DNA of 58,883 nt from Oscillospiraceae bacterium (GCA_009782215.1 WRKO01000013.1:1-58883), one strand, 5' to 3'; shown: positions 23,687 through 31,715, counted from the stretch's first letter. The notes: generated by a model not told the origin, from the sequence alone. Program-made: numbers and translations.

Positions 23687-23706
23687 GAGCATTTTGAAAA
23701 AAATTT

Positions 23707-24531
23707 TTAGCAGCCGAACAGCCGCGTCCCGTTCTCCCATGTCAGCCGCTCGACCGTCTCCGCCGTCTGACCCCTCGCTTGGGCCAAAACGGCGAGGATG
23801 TGCGGAATCATCAGGCTGTCGCAGCGTTTGCCGCGCAGCGGCTCGGGCGCGAGATAGGGCGCGTCGGTCTCCACGAGCAGCAGGTCGTCCGGAACGGCGG
23901 CGGCGGCTTCGCGCAAGGCGGCGTTTTTCTTATACGTCACCGCGCCGGCGAAGGAGATATACGCCCCCATGCCGCGCAGCGTCCGAACCATCTCCGCGTC
24001 CCCGGAGAAGCAGTGGAAAACGCAGCGCAGGCCGGGGCGGGCGCGCACGGCGTCTAAAACGTCCTCATGCGCGTCGCGGTCGTGGATGATGACCGGCAGC
24101 TTGTATCGCTCCGCGAGGCAAAGCTGGGCGTCGAAAGCCTCGCGCTGGGCGGCGCGGTCGGGCGGCGGATAGCCGGGTCGCTCGAAATAGTCCAGCCCGC
24201 ATTCGCCCACGGCGGCAATCTTATGCGCCGCCGCGTTTTGCAGATACCCCTCCAGCACATCCAAAGAGCGGGCGACACGCCCGTTATCCGCCGCCGCCCC
24301 ACCCGGACATTCGCAGCGGGGCGTGCCCGCCGCGTAATGGGGGTGGATGCCCGCGCCGGCGAGAATGAAGCCGTGCCGCGCCGCGACGGCCAGCACCGAG
24401 GGCTGCTCCTCCATCGACGTGCCGGGCGTCAGCACACGGCCGACACCCGCGCCGGGCAGCGACGCGAGAAGCTCCTCACGGTCGCCGTCATAGCGCGGGT
24501 CGTTGTAATGGGCGTGGGTGTCGAATATCAT
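23707..24531 (-). CDS. TatD-family metal-dependent hydrolase
   Basis: A 274-residue TIM-barrel amidohydrolase-type DNase. The N-terminal metal site is FDTHAHYNDPRYDGD. Other ligands are GECGLDYFE (about 120), IIHDRDAHEDV, FHCFSGD and the terminal ETDAPYLAPEPLRGKR. TatD enzymes show 3'-5' exonuclease activity on damaged DNA and are often linked to RNA/DNA quality control. It overlaps ricT by 4 bp (ATGA), so it is coupled to the ricT operon. An insertion (about 90-100) is richer in Ala/Gly than usual. The MerR promoter lies just downstream of its stop. Confidence 0.9.
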   Translation of the reverse strand: MIFDTHAHYNDPRYDGDREELLASLPGAGVGRVLTPGTSMEEQPSVLAVAARHGFILAGAGIHPHYAAGTPRCECPGGAAADNGRVARSLDVLEGYLQNAAAHKIAAVGECGLDYFERPGYPPPDRAAQREAFDAQLCLAERYKLPVIIHDRDAHEDVLDAVRARPGLRCVFHCFSGDAEMVRTLRGMGAYISFAGAVTYKKNAALREAAAAVPDDLLLVETDAPYLAPEPLRGKRCDSLMIPHILAVLAQARGQTAETVERLTWENGTRLFGC

Positions 24532-25364
24532 TCGTCCGTCATTTCGCGTCCCGGCTTGAGAACCTTCACCTCGGTACGGAGCATGGTCTTGGGCGGGGAA
24601 TCGGGCGCGCTGTCAAGCCGCACCTTGATGCTGCCCCGCAGGAGGGATACGATGTCGGTCACCGTCCCCTTGCCCTGCTGTGTCTGCACCACGCTGTCAA
24701 CGCGGGGCGTGACCCGGTGCAGATGCTCATAGGCGGTCTGCTCGTATTTCAGGCAGCACATCAGCCGACCGCAGGTGCCGGAAATCTTGGTCGGGTTGAG
24801 CGAAAGGTTCTGCTCCTTTGCCATCTTGATGGAAACCGGCTGGAATTCATCCAGAAAGGTGGAGCAGCAAAACTCCTTGCCGCAGACGCCCAGACCCCCC
24901 AGCAGCCGCGCCTCGTCGCGCACGCCAATCTGCCGCAGCTCAATACGGGTGCGGAAAACCGAGGCGAGGTCTTTGACCAGCTCGCGGAAGTCCACCCGCC
25001 CGTCGGCAGTGAAATAGAAGATAATCTTGTTGCCGTCAAAGGTGTAGTCCACCTCCACGACCTTCATCACAAGGCCGTGCCGCTCCACCTTCTGCCGGCA
25101 AATCTCCAGCGCTTCCTGCTCCTTTTGGAGGATTTGCTCCAGCGTCTTTTTGTCGTATTCGGTGGCGACGCGGATGACCTTGCGGAGAGGCGGCACAATC
25201 CGCTCGTCCTCCACCTTGAAAGGAAGCGCCGTACAGACGCCGTATTCCATCCCGGACTGCGTCTCGACAATCACGGCCGTCCCCTTGCGAAGCGGCAGCC
25301 CCGCCGGGTCGAAATAATACAGCTTGCTTCCCTTTTTGAAGTGTACGCCCACAACAGTCGTCAA
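24528..25364 (-). CDS. ricT: RicT (YaaT), PSP1-domain protein of the Y-complex
   Basis: RicT works with RicA and RicF in the iron-sulfur Y-complex that directs RNase Y to process mRNAs. It also affects sporulation and competence. The 278-residue product carries the PSP1 domain. Conserved cysteines for cluster binding are in LGVCGKEFCCSTFL (about 155-168) and GTCGRLMCCLKYE (about 195-207). RNase Y is also encoded in this window (47384-48940). In many Firmicutes ricT directly follows holB; here an SLH xylanase gene lies between them. The start ATG 25364 is preceded by AAGGAGAA. Confidence 0.92.
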   Translation of the reverse strand: MTTVVGVHFKKGSKLYYFDPAGLPLRKGTAVIVETQSGMEYGVCTALPFKVEDERIVPPLRKVIRVATEYDKKTLEQILQKEQEALEICRQKVERHGLVMKVVEVDYTFDGNKIIFYFTADGRVDFRELVKDLASVFRTRIELRQIGVRDEARLLGGLGVCGKEFCCSTFLDEFQPVSIKMAKEQNLSLNPTKISGTCGRLMCCLKYEQTAYEHLHRVTPRVDSVVQTQQGKGTVTDIVSLLRGSIKVRLDSAPDSPPKTMLRTEVKVLKPGREMTDE

Positions 25365-25408
25365 TGTGAGTTCTCCTTGTCCAGTTTTTTATTCCCCGAC
25401 GCGGGGGG

Positions 25409-27631
25409 TCATCCCATTTGATTAAACACAGCTATGCTCTGCTCCCGCGTAAACGTCCCCTCTGGCATGAAGTTCCCGCCGGAGCCGTTCATAATCCCGT
25501 TCGAGCCGACAAAGTGTATCGCGTCCCGCGCCCAGCCGGCCGCCTCGTCCATATCCGCAAAGTCAGCGTCAGCCGCCTCGTCCGTCTCAACGCCCAGAAT
25601 GTTATGCACCTTCACCAGCATCACCGCCGCCTGCTGCCGGTTAAACGTCTCGTCAACCCCAAACACCCCGCCGCCGGAACCAGCCGTGATATCCAGCTTT
25701 CCGGCCGCCAGTATAATCGGGTCGTCCGTGTCCACAAACGTCCTATCCGGCGCGACGGCGAATTGCTCCAACAGCTCCGCGTCCGTCATCTTCGTCTCGT
25801 ACCGCAGCCAGCTCATGGCCAGCCGCACGAACTCGCCGCGGGTGATGTTTTGCGTGTAGGCGGCTTGCAGCTCCTCGGGGAGGAAGCCCTTGGCGTACGC
25901 GCTGTTGATGTGGTCGTGCGCCCAGCCGGCGGCGTCGGAGAGGTTGGGTGCTAGACTGTTGGCTTGAATCCATGCTTGGCGCTTGGCTTCGGTGTCGTAG
26001 TTGCCCGCTAAGTACCCTTCGGGGTCGGCTACGGCGAAGTAGGCGAGCTTGGGAGTGAAGTCGGCGCTGAAGATGGTCGGATAATTTGTACTAATCCAAC
26101 TGGCTCCGTCACTAAGCCCCCAAAAGGTGACAAATTCGATATGATTGGAATAGCGCTTAAACATTTGAAACAGTTTTGCGTAAACCTCGGCTTGTTTCTC
26201 AAATAACGCTTGTGTTGGGATTAACTCCTCGGTCGGCGCTCCCTGCCAAGGTACCCAGTCGAATATAGAGATGTCAAGTTCTGAAATGCTGATTTCCACG
26301 CCCAAGTTGGCAAGATGGCTGATATTTCTTTCCACATCGGCGAGATTGACGTTTATTTGAAAATGTCCTTGCAACCCCACCCCCTCAATCAACAGGCGAG
26401 AGTTCCCTTCGGCAAGCCATTTGTCGTTGATTTCTTTCACCATTGCGGCGACAGCGGTAATATGGGCTTGTCCTTCCGCAAAGTCGGCGTTGTAATAAAG
26501 CGTCGCGTTCGGGTCGGCCGCACGGGCGAGACGGAAAGCATATTCAATATAATCCGCGCCGCTTTCACCGTCGTTTGCGCCGTTGGAAAATGCTTGATAC
26601 CACGGAGAGTACGTCTTCAATCCGTTCCTCCAGTCAGATGCCGTCTTTTCTGGAAAATCGTTTTCCCATGCAGCATATGCTTCATTAAGAACATCCCATG
26701 AGACAACTTTGCCGCTAAAATGCCCCGCGACTGTACTGATATATGTTTCCAAATTGGCTTTAGCCTCGGTGCGGGTTAGGGGCGTACCGTCTGGGTTGTT
26801 GGTGAGCCAATCTGCATGTGTCTGCTCCCATACTAACGTGTGTCCATGAACGACCATACCCTCTTCAAGAAAAATTCCCAAGGCATTGTCTATATCAAAA
26901 AAATCGTAAACTCCGCTGGCGGAAGTCAAAACTCCGGGTTTCATAGCACCTTCAGCCGTTACTATATTGTAATGGCGCTTTAGGATTGGGAGCCTCATAG
27001 GTAGTGACCACACATCAAAAATATTGCCGATAAGGAAATGGTCTTTGTAAAGCTCTTGCAGTGACGGAAGCCTTGTGGTGGCGGCAATGTTGGCGGTATT
27101 CGGGTCGATTCTAAAAGATATGTCATCAATGTAGTATTCGACGTTAGGGTCATTGCTGTATACATAAATTGTGATATATCCACCCGTGAGGTCATCTGGC
27201 GTATAAACAAACTGTCCCGAAAACTTCGTCCAGCCGTTCGATTTGGAAAGGTCGCTTCCGTCTATCCACCGATATTGCGAGTCTTCCCCTTCGCTGATTT
27301 GTGTAAACAGATTGAAATAATACTCCTCTTCCCCTTTAGACAACACCCACGCGCTGATTTCGTATACAACATCCGGCTCTATCAGATGGTCTACCCGCAC
27401 CTCAGCCCAGTGCCAAAAGCCCTCACGGTTTGAAACAAGGAGAGAATTGTTCCCCGAATGGGATTGCTCGTTTGTAACGGTTAAAGTGCTGCCGTTCCCA
27501 GCAAAGCCATTTAGTCCACCGCTTTCAAAGTCGATGAACAACCCACCTGTTCCTTCATTTGCCGCCACCGTCGGGACAAGCGCGAGAACCAGCGCCGCTG
27601 CCAGCGCGAGGGTGAGGACACGTCTTCTCAT
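25409..27631 (-). CDS. endo-1,4-beta-xylanase, GH10, with CBM and SLH domains
   Basis: A 740-residue cell-wall-anchored xylanase. A signal peptide (1-24) precedes a carbohydrate-binding domain of the CBM4_9/22 type (about 30-170). The GH10 barrel (about 185-555) has the acid/base Glu at about 317 in SWDVLNEAYAAW and the nucleophile Glu at about 451 in ISISELDISIFDW. HGHTLVWEQTHADW and GVGLQGHFQINV are further GH10 motifs. Three SLH motifs (about 565-740) attach it to the wall. The catalytic region is visibly AT-richer than flanking genes. It sits between holB and ricT, so it probably entered that operon by insertion. Its own promoter and leader hairpin are present. Confidence 0.93.
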   Translation of the reverse strand: MRRRVLTLALAAALVLALVPTVAANEGTGGLFIDFESGGLNGFAGNGSTLTVTNEQSHSGNNSLLVSNREGFWHWAEVRVDHLIEPDVVYEISAWVLSKGEEEYYFNLFTQISEGEDSQYRWIDGSDLSKSNGWTKFSGQFVYTPDDLTGGYITIYVYSNDPNVEYYIDDISFRIDPNTANIAATTRLPSLQELYKDHFLIGNIFDVWSLPMRLPILKRHYNIVTAEGAMKPGVLTSASGVYDFFDIDNALGIFLEEGMVVHGHTLVWEQTHADWLTNNPDGTPLTRTEAKANLETYISTVAGHFSGKVVSWDVLNEAYAAWENDFPEKTASDWRNGLKTYSPWYQAFSNGANDGESGADYIEYAFRLARAADPNATLYYNADFAEGQAHITAVAAMVKEINDKWLAEGNSRLLIEGVGLQGHFQINVNLADVERNISHLANLGVEISISELDISIFDWVPWQGAPTEELIPTQALFEKQAEVYAKLFQMFKRYSNHIEFVTFWGLSDGASWISTNYPTIFSADFTPKLAYFAVADPEGYLAGNYDTEAKRQAWIQANSLAPNLSDAAGWAHDHINSAYAKGFLPEELQAAYTQNITRGEFVRLAMSWLRYETKMTDAELLEQFAVAPDRTFVDTDDPIILAAGKLDITAGSGGGVFGVDETFNRQQAAVMLVKVHNILGVETDEAADADFADMDEAAGWARDAIHFVGSNGIMNGSGGNFMPEGTFTREQSIAVFNQMG

Positions 27632-27658
27632 GGTGGAACGCCCTTTCTTTTACCGGAA

Positions 27659-27679
27659 AACCGGGCTGTCAGCCCGGTT
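27659..27679 (-). promoter_or_regulatory. leader hairpin of the xylanase gene
   Basis: Ten-bp arms (AACCGGGCTG and its complement) form a 21-nt near-palindrome between the promoter and the ribosome site. On the minus strand it is followed by TTTT, so it could act as an attenuator or a stabilising stem. Confidence 0.5.
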
Positions 27680-27708
27680 CCCGGCGAGCATATTTCGCCT
27701 AGAATACC

Positions 27709-27737
27709 ATTTTACAGCTTTGTTACTATGTTGTCAA
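27709..27737 (-). promoter_or_regulatory. sigma-A promoter of the xylanase gene
   Basis: On the minus strand a perfect TTGACA (27737-27732) and TAAAAT (27714-27709) are separated by 17 bp. Confidence 0.75.
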
Positions 27738-27829
27738 GTCTTTTTTGAAAAATATTTGAAAATCTTTTCAAAAAGTTCCTGTTTCACCCCAAAAAAACCG
27801 CTTGTCAAGTCCCCCCGCGTCTCAATGGA

Positions 27830-27856
27830 GCGTCTCCCGCCTCCGGCGGGAGACGC
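27830..27856. repeat. intergenic hairpin, TCTCCCGCC family
   Basis: Perfect 12-bp arms (GCGTCTCCCGCC and complement) around a TCC loop. This is the best-formed member of a hairpin family seen at several intergenic sites in the window. Confidence 0.75.
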
Positions 27857-27884
27857 AGAAAGGCCAACCAACAAAGCCCCCCCG

Positions 27885-27955
27885 CGTCCCGTAGGGGCGG
27901 CATACATGCCGCCCGCCGTTGTCCCGTCCCGTAGGGGCGCGCATTGCGCGTCCCC
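27885..27955. repeat. two REP-like palindromic units
   Basis: Units at 27885-27914 and 27925-27955 both begin CGTCCCGTAGGGGCG and then form GC-rich hairpins with different centres (GGCAT-AC-ATGCC and GCGCA-TT-GCGC). They lie between holB and the xylanase gene, in an otherwise empty region 27738-27968. They look like a dispersed extragenic palindromic family. Confidence 0.65.
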
Positions 27956-27968
27956 CACGCCCCCCGCG

Positions 27969-28673
27969 TCACTCCACAGCCAATACCCCGCAGATGGTGC
28001 CTACGGAGGCGTTCAGCTCCAGCGCGGGGAGCAGGCCGGATACGGTTTGCAGGGCTTGGGTGTAGGCGGGCTTAACGCCGTCGGTCAGGCAGCGGTCGCG
28101 GAGACAGGACAGGACGGCCAGCAGGACGCCCCTGAGCGCGTCGCGGGAGAGCTTGTCCCACGAATAGGCGGCGGCCATCCGCCCCCAAGGGTCGCCCAGC
28201 GCGCCGACAAAGGCTTCGGCGCGTTCGGCGTATTCGTTGTCCTCCGCGCCGCCGGGGGGCAGACGGCGGAGGGCGCATCTTGACCTCACCGTGGGCAGCA
28301 GCGCTTCCGCGTTGCCGGCGCACAGGATAAAGCGGACATAGCGCGGCGGCTCCTCGAGGACGCGGAGCAGCGCGTTCTGGGCGCTTTGGTTCATGTTTTG
28401 GGCGTGGGCGATGATGTAGACCTTGACCTCGCCGTCAAAGGGGCGGAGCAGGGTGTCGCGCCGTATGGCGCGGATGTCGTCAACCTTCACGGCGGCGTCC
28501 GCCCCGTTGTCGAGGACGGACACGTCAACATGCAGCCCCGCCAGAACCTTGCGCTCATCCCACATCCAATCAGACGCGAGACGCAGCGCGGCTTGGCGCA
28601 GAGCCTCGGAATCGTTGCCCTCAAGGATGACGGGAATGGGTGGGGCGGCCTCAGAATTTTTTGAAGTCTTCAA
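27969..28673 (-). CDS. holB: DNA polymerase III delta-prime-like clamp-loader subunit (HolB)
   Basis: A 234-residue AAA+ clamp-loader subunit. The recognisable core is KVYIIAHAQNMNQSAQNALLRVLEEPP followed by FILCAGNAEALLPTVRSRC, the sensor-1/SRC region. The usual P-loop is replaced by the non-functional VILEGNDSEALRQAA, and the zinc-binding cysteines of the AAA+ module are missing. The protein is about 90 residues shorter than Bacillus HolB. Clamp loading may still work, since delta-prime proteins need no ATP site in many bacteria. It overlaps darA by 23 bp. Gene identity is supported by position in the darA-holB-ricT string. Confidence 0.85.
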   Translation of the reverse strand: MKTSKNSEAAPPIPVILEGNDSEALRQAALRLASDWMWDERKVLAGLHVDVSVLDNGADAAVKVDDIRAIRRDTLLRPFDGEVKVYIIAHAQNMNQSAQNALLRVLEEPPRYVRFILCAGNAEALLPTVRSRCALRRLPPGGAEDNEYAERAEAFVGALGDPWGRMAAAYSWDKLSRDALRGVLLAVLSCLRDRCLTDGVKPAYTQALQTVSGLLPALELNASVGTICGVLAVE

Positions 28674-28974
28674 CGTTCATCACAAAGGCGGTGGCGCCGC
28701 CCACCGTGACCTCCACCGGCATGGAGGAGTACATCCCCATCCCCATTTCGCTGGTGGCGGGGATGACCTGACGGCGGGAATTGGAGCGCTTGCCGATAAT
28801 CTCCATCGCGCCTTCCAAACGCTCGTCGTCCACGCCGATGAGGATGGTGACGTTGCCCACCTGCAAAAAGCCGCCGGTGGTGGCGAGCTTGGTGACATGG
28901 TAGCCCGCCTGCGTGAGATTTTGAATGACGCCGTGCGCGTCGTCGTGGTTGATGATGGCAAGAATCAGTTTCAT
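28651..28974 (-). CDS. darA: cyclic di-AMP receptor DarA (PstA/YaaQ)
   Basis: A 107-residue PII-like trimeric protein that binds c-di-AMP. Family features are KLILAIINHDDAHGVIQNL, then a T-loop with LATTGGFLQVGNVTILIG and the glycine/serine-rich segment SRRQVIPATSEMGMGMYSS, ending GATAFVMNVEDFKKF. The start ATG 28974 follows AGGAGG at 8 bp; the frame is open 14 codons further up but lacks a ribosome site there. It overlaps holB by 23 bp, so translation is coupled. The adjacent yaaO-holB genes match the classical Bacillus neighbourhood. Confidence 0.93.
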   Translation of the reverse strand: MKLILAIINHDDAHGVIQNLTQAGYHVTKLATTGGFLQVGNVTILIGVDDERLEGAMEIIGKRSNSRRQVIPATSEMGMGMYSSMPVEVTVGGATAFVMNVEDFKKF

Positions 28975-28987
28975 AAAAATGTTCCTC

Positions 28988-30268
28988 CTAACGGACAATC
29001 CAAATATATGCGTCATTATCAGTATAACACAGCCCGAAAAGAATTTCGAGAGTTTTTTTGTCGATGCGCTCGCCCGGCGCGAAAAAAGGGATGCCCGGCG
29101 GCGACGGCGCGAACACCCGCGCGGCGACGCAGCCCGCCGCCTCGCGCAGCAAAACCCGTTTGCGGGGGGCGAAGAAGGCCTCGCGGAAGGGGAGGGCAGT
29201 TGATAGTTGATAGTTGATAGTTGATAGTTGGGGGACGGGGGGAGCGGGGAGGGGGGGGATTGTTTTTAGGGCTTTTTTTAGGAGGGTGAGGTCTTGGGGG
29301 GTGTTGTGGGGGGAGAGCATGAAGAGGATTCTGTGCGCGTCGGCCAGTTCGCAGACGACGCCGAGGTCTTGCGCCAAGCGGGCGGCGTGGGCGCGGGCGT
29401 CGGGGGTGTATACGGTGATTTTGGCGGGGTCGTCGCCCGGCTCTATGTAGGGACGGGTGAAATCCGCAATCCTTGCCCAATCGCCGGGGTTGCTGACGGC
29501 GGCGTCCAGCGACGCCAGCAGCGCAAACGACGGGGACGCGGTGCCGAAGACGGCGGTTTGGCCGCGGAGCAGCTCGGCGTCCGTCGTCCCGTCCGACAGC
29601 AGCATGGCGGTCTGTCCCAGCGCGGGCAGGGTTTTGTGAGCCGAAACCACCCAAAGGCTGCCGGGCGGCGCGTAATCGTCTAAACAAAACGGCAGATGCG
29701 CCCCATGCGCCGCGTCGCACAGCACAAGCCCGCGTGAATCGGGGCGGGGCGTGATTTTGCCGAAATAATCCGGCGAGGTGTAAATCACAGGCTCCTCAGC
29801 GGACGGCGGCGCGTCCCAAAACCACACCGGGCGCAAATCCAGCAGCGCCAGCGCGTTGTACACGCTCCGGTGGCAGTTGCGGGCGACATGGACGGTATCC
29901 CCCGGGCGGGTGACGGCGCTCAGCATGGCGTAAATGCCCTGCGTCGCGCCGCCGGTCAGGTAAAAGCAGTCTTGCGCGCCGTAAAGCGCCGCCGTCCGGC
30001 GCTCGGAACGGCGGATCGCGCCGTCGCTCTCGCCGTATAAATCCCCCGTCCCGTCCAGCTCGGTCAGGTCAAGCGGCGCAACACCGTCAAACGGCGGCCC
30101 CAGCCGCCCCTTATGCCCCGGCATATGAAACCGCGCCGTCTGTTTGTCCGCATAAGCGGTCAGGGCTTGCAGCAAACTCAAATTCTCGCCGCCTTTCGGC
30201 GTGGTATGGGGGTGCTTATTCGGGAACGAATAACGCTTCGGCATGATTTCTTCCGTATTTTTCATCAT
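28988..30268 (-). CDS. Orn/Lys/Arg decarboxylase-family protein (YaaO-like)
   Basis: A 426-residue fold-type I PLP enzyme. RFHMPGHKGR opens the main domain. PLP-binding residues are GGATQGIYAML, DAAHGAH (Asp) and SAHKTLPALGQTAML with the Schiff-base Lys at about 213. The short C-terminal domain is PFREAFFAPRKRV followed by PPGIPFFAPGERI. Family members decarboxylate arginine, lysine or ornithine; the substrate here is unknown. Between the two domains lies a heptanucleotide tandem repeat (29199-29230) that encodes QLSTINYQLST and keeps the frame in this copy number. It overlaps the MazG gene by 53 bp. Confidence 0.88.
   Translation of the reverse strand: MMKNTEEIMPKRYSFPNKHPHTTPKGGENLSLLQALTAYADKQTARFHMPGHKGRLGPPFDGVAPLDLTELDGTGDLYGESDGAIRRSERRTAALYGAQDCFYLTGGATQGIYAMLSAVTRPGDTVHVARNCHRSVYNALALLDLRPVWFWDAPPSAEEPVIYTSPDYFGKITPRPDSRGLVLCDAAHGAHLPFCLDDYAPPGSLWVVSAHKTLPALGQTAMLLSDGTTDAELLRGQTAVFGTASPSFALLASLDAAVSNPGDWARIADFTRPYIEPGDDPAKITVYTPDARAHAARLAQDLGVVCELADAHRILFMLSPHNTPQDLTLLKKALKTIPPLPAPPVPQLSTINYQLSTALPFREAFFAPRKRVLLREAAGCVAARVFAPSPPGIPFFAPGERIDKKTLEILFGLCYTDNDAYIWIVR
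29199..29230. repeat. heptanucleotide tandem repeat GTTGATA x4.6
   Basis: Four full GTTGATA units plus GTTG lie inside the decarboxylase coding region. Because the unit is 7 bp, gain or loss of one copy would shift the reading frame, while three copies would add or remove seven residues. Confidence 0.9.
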
Positions 30269-30536
30269 TGATTTTTTCTTTCACATATATCCATTTTTCA
30301 ACATCTATATCATAACAATTCGCGATGGCAAGCGCGTAATAAATCACATCATAGATTTCTTCCTCGATTGACCCTTTGAAGGTTTCAACCGCGGCGGGAG
30401 AAGCGTTTTTACGCATGGCTCTTGATAATTCGCCGACTTCTTCGGCGAGTTTCAAAAAATACCCTTGCTTTAATTCAGGGTTATAGTCCTGTTCTTTTAT
30501 ATATTCCTGCAATCGGGCAATCGTTATGTTCTTCAT
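30216..30536 (-). CDS. MazG-type nucleotide pyrophosphohydrolase
   Basis: A 106-residue all-alpha NTP pyrophosphatase. The metal-binding signature is seen as KLAEEVGELSRAMRKN and SIEEEIYDVIYYALAIANCYD, the ExxE-x(n)-ExxD pattern of MazG enzymes. These proteins hydrolyse nucleoside triphosphates, often non-canonical ones, to monophosphates. It is a short single-domain form. It sits 19 bp downstream of alr and overlaps the decarboxylase gene by 53 bp, so its stop falls well inside that gene. It is AT-richer than its neighbours. The physiological substrate is unknown. Confidence 0.85.
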   Translation of the reverse strand: MKNITIARLQEYIKEQDYNPELKQGYFLKLAEEVGELSRAMRKNASPAAVETFKGSIEEEIYDVIYYALAIANCYDIDVEKWIYVKEKINDEKYGRNHAEALFVPE

Positions 30537-30555
30537 ATGTTCCCTCCGCCGCCGC

Positions 30556-31623
30556 TCACAGCACCCTCCGCGGGAGCATACCGGCGAAGAGGGGGTTGAC
30601 TTCGATGTGGGCTATGGTGCCGGCGGCGGCGCGGGATTTGGTGAGGTCTACGACCATGTGGTTCTGCCCGATTGTTCCGAGGACGGGGACGTCCTCGCCG
30701 GTGTCAAGGGCGATGCGGACGTTTCCGTAGCCTCGGCGGAAGGGCGTCAGCTCGAAAAGGCGGGAATAAACGGGGCGCTCCACAAAAACGCCGTGGGCAT
30801 AGCCCACCGGGATGACCCCGGCGCGCACCGAGCGGCGAAGCTTTACGCAGCCCGCCACCGTCTCTCCCGAAGGAATCCAGCGCGCGTCGGCAATGGGCGC
30901 GGCGATGGTTCCCACGCGGTGCAGCTTTGCCCGGCCGGGGATACGCCCGGTCATGGCCGCGCCGATGCGCACGGCGTCGTACTGCGGCAGCTCCGGGTGC
31001 TGGAACATCGCCGACGCGCCGAGCGCGTGGACAAGCCCTGTTTCGTAGGTTTTCTCCCTCAGGGCCGCCAGCACGGCGTCAAACTTGGCGATGTACGACT
31101 GCGCCTTTTTGGCGGAAAGGCCGCCCGGGAGGTGGGTGCAAACCCCGGAGACGGCGATGTTTTGCATATAGGAGAAGATGCTGAACAGCTTGTCTGTCTC
31201 GGTCGGGAGGAAGCCGTAGCGTCCCATGCCGCAGTCGATTTTGATGTGCGCCTCGGCCACCGCGCTGCGCTTTTCGGCGATGCCGGACAGCGCCAGCGCC
31301 GCCTCCTGCGAGCCGACGGTGGCGATGACGTTGTTGTCAAGGATGGCGTTGATTTCCTCCGACACCGCCGTGGAGCGCATCAGCAATATCTCCTCCTGCC
31401 GGAACCCCTCGGCGCGGAGCAGCGCCGCGTCGGCGGGGTCGCCTACCCCGAAACGGCGCACGCCCATCTCCCGCCAAAATTTTGCCATAGGCAGCAGCCC
31501 CAGCCCATAGGCGTTGTTTTTCAGCACCGCTATGATTGACGCCCCCGAAAGCCTGCGGCACACCTCACCGTAGTTCTTCACCAAATGGGCCTTTTGTATA
31601 ATCAGCTCTTTCGTCACCGTCAA
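30556..31623 (-). CDS. alr: alanine racemase-family protein, divergent
   Basis: A 355-residue fold-type III PLP enzyme. The PLP lysine lies in IIAVLKNNAYGLGLLP. IKIDCGMGRYGF, GVCTHLPGG and IPVGYAHGV (the tyrosine that acts as second base) are family motifs. It differs from standard Alr in the C-terminal active-site block: the usual MDQ region reads TIGQNHMVVDLTKS. The main role expected is D-alanine for peptidoglycan, but racemisation of another amino acid is possible. The start is TTG 31623 (or GTG 31617), behind GAAGGTGGGG. A strong promoter lies upstream. It leads the alr-mazG-yaaO-darA-holB string. Confidence 0.82.
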   Translation of the reverse strand: MTVTKELIIQKAHLVKNYGEVCRRLSGASIIAVLKNNAYGLGLLPMAKFWREMGVRRFGVGDPADAALLRAEGFRQEEILLMRSTAVSEEINAILDNNVIATVGSQEAALALSGIAEKRSAVAEAHIKIDCGMGRYGFLPTETDKLFSIFSYMQNIAVSGVCTHLPGGLSAKKAQSYIAKFDAVLAALREKTYETGLVHALGASAMFQHPELPQYDAVRIGAAMTGRIPGRAKLHRVGTIAAPIADARWIPSGETVAGCVKLRRSVRAGVIPVGYAHGVFVERPVYSRLFELTPFRRGYGNVRIALDTGEDVPVLGTIGQNHMVVDLTKSRAAAGTIAHIEVNPLFAGMLPRRVL

Positions 31624-31649
31624 TCCCCACCTTCGCGCGGTTTTTTTCC

Positions 31650-31678
31650 AGTATACCCTATTTTTCGGGGCTTTGCAA
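31650..31678 (-). promoter_or_regulatory. sigma-A promoter of alr
   Basis: On the minus strand TTGCAA (31678-31673) and TATACT (31655-31650) are 17 bp apart. Confidence 0.75.
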
Positions 31679-31690
31679 GGGGCGCGGGAA

Positions 31691-31715
31691 AGCCGGAGCG
31701 TGATTTGCTCCGGCT
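31691..31715 (-). terminator. terminator of the lipoprotein pair
   Basis: Nine-bp arms AGCCGGAGC / GCTCCGGCT with a 7-nt loop lie 22 bp beyond the stop of the second lipoprotein, followed by a short TTT. Confidence 0.6.

Noticed and set aside
29199..29230. CRISPR-like array
   Set aside because: The 7-bp units are contiguous with no spacers and lie inside a gene; it is a microsatellite.
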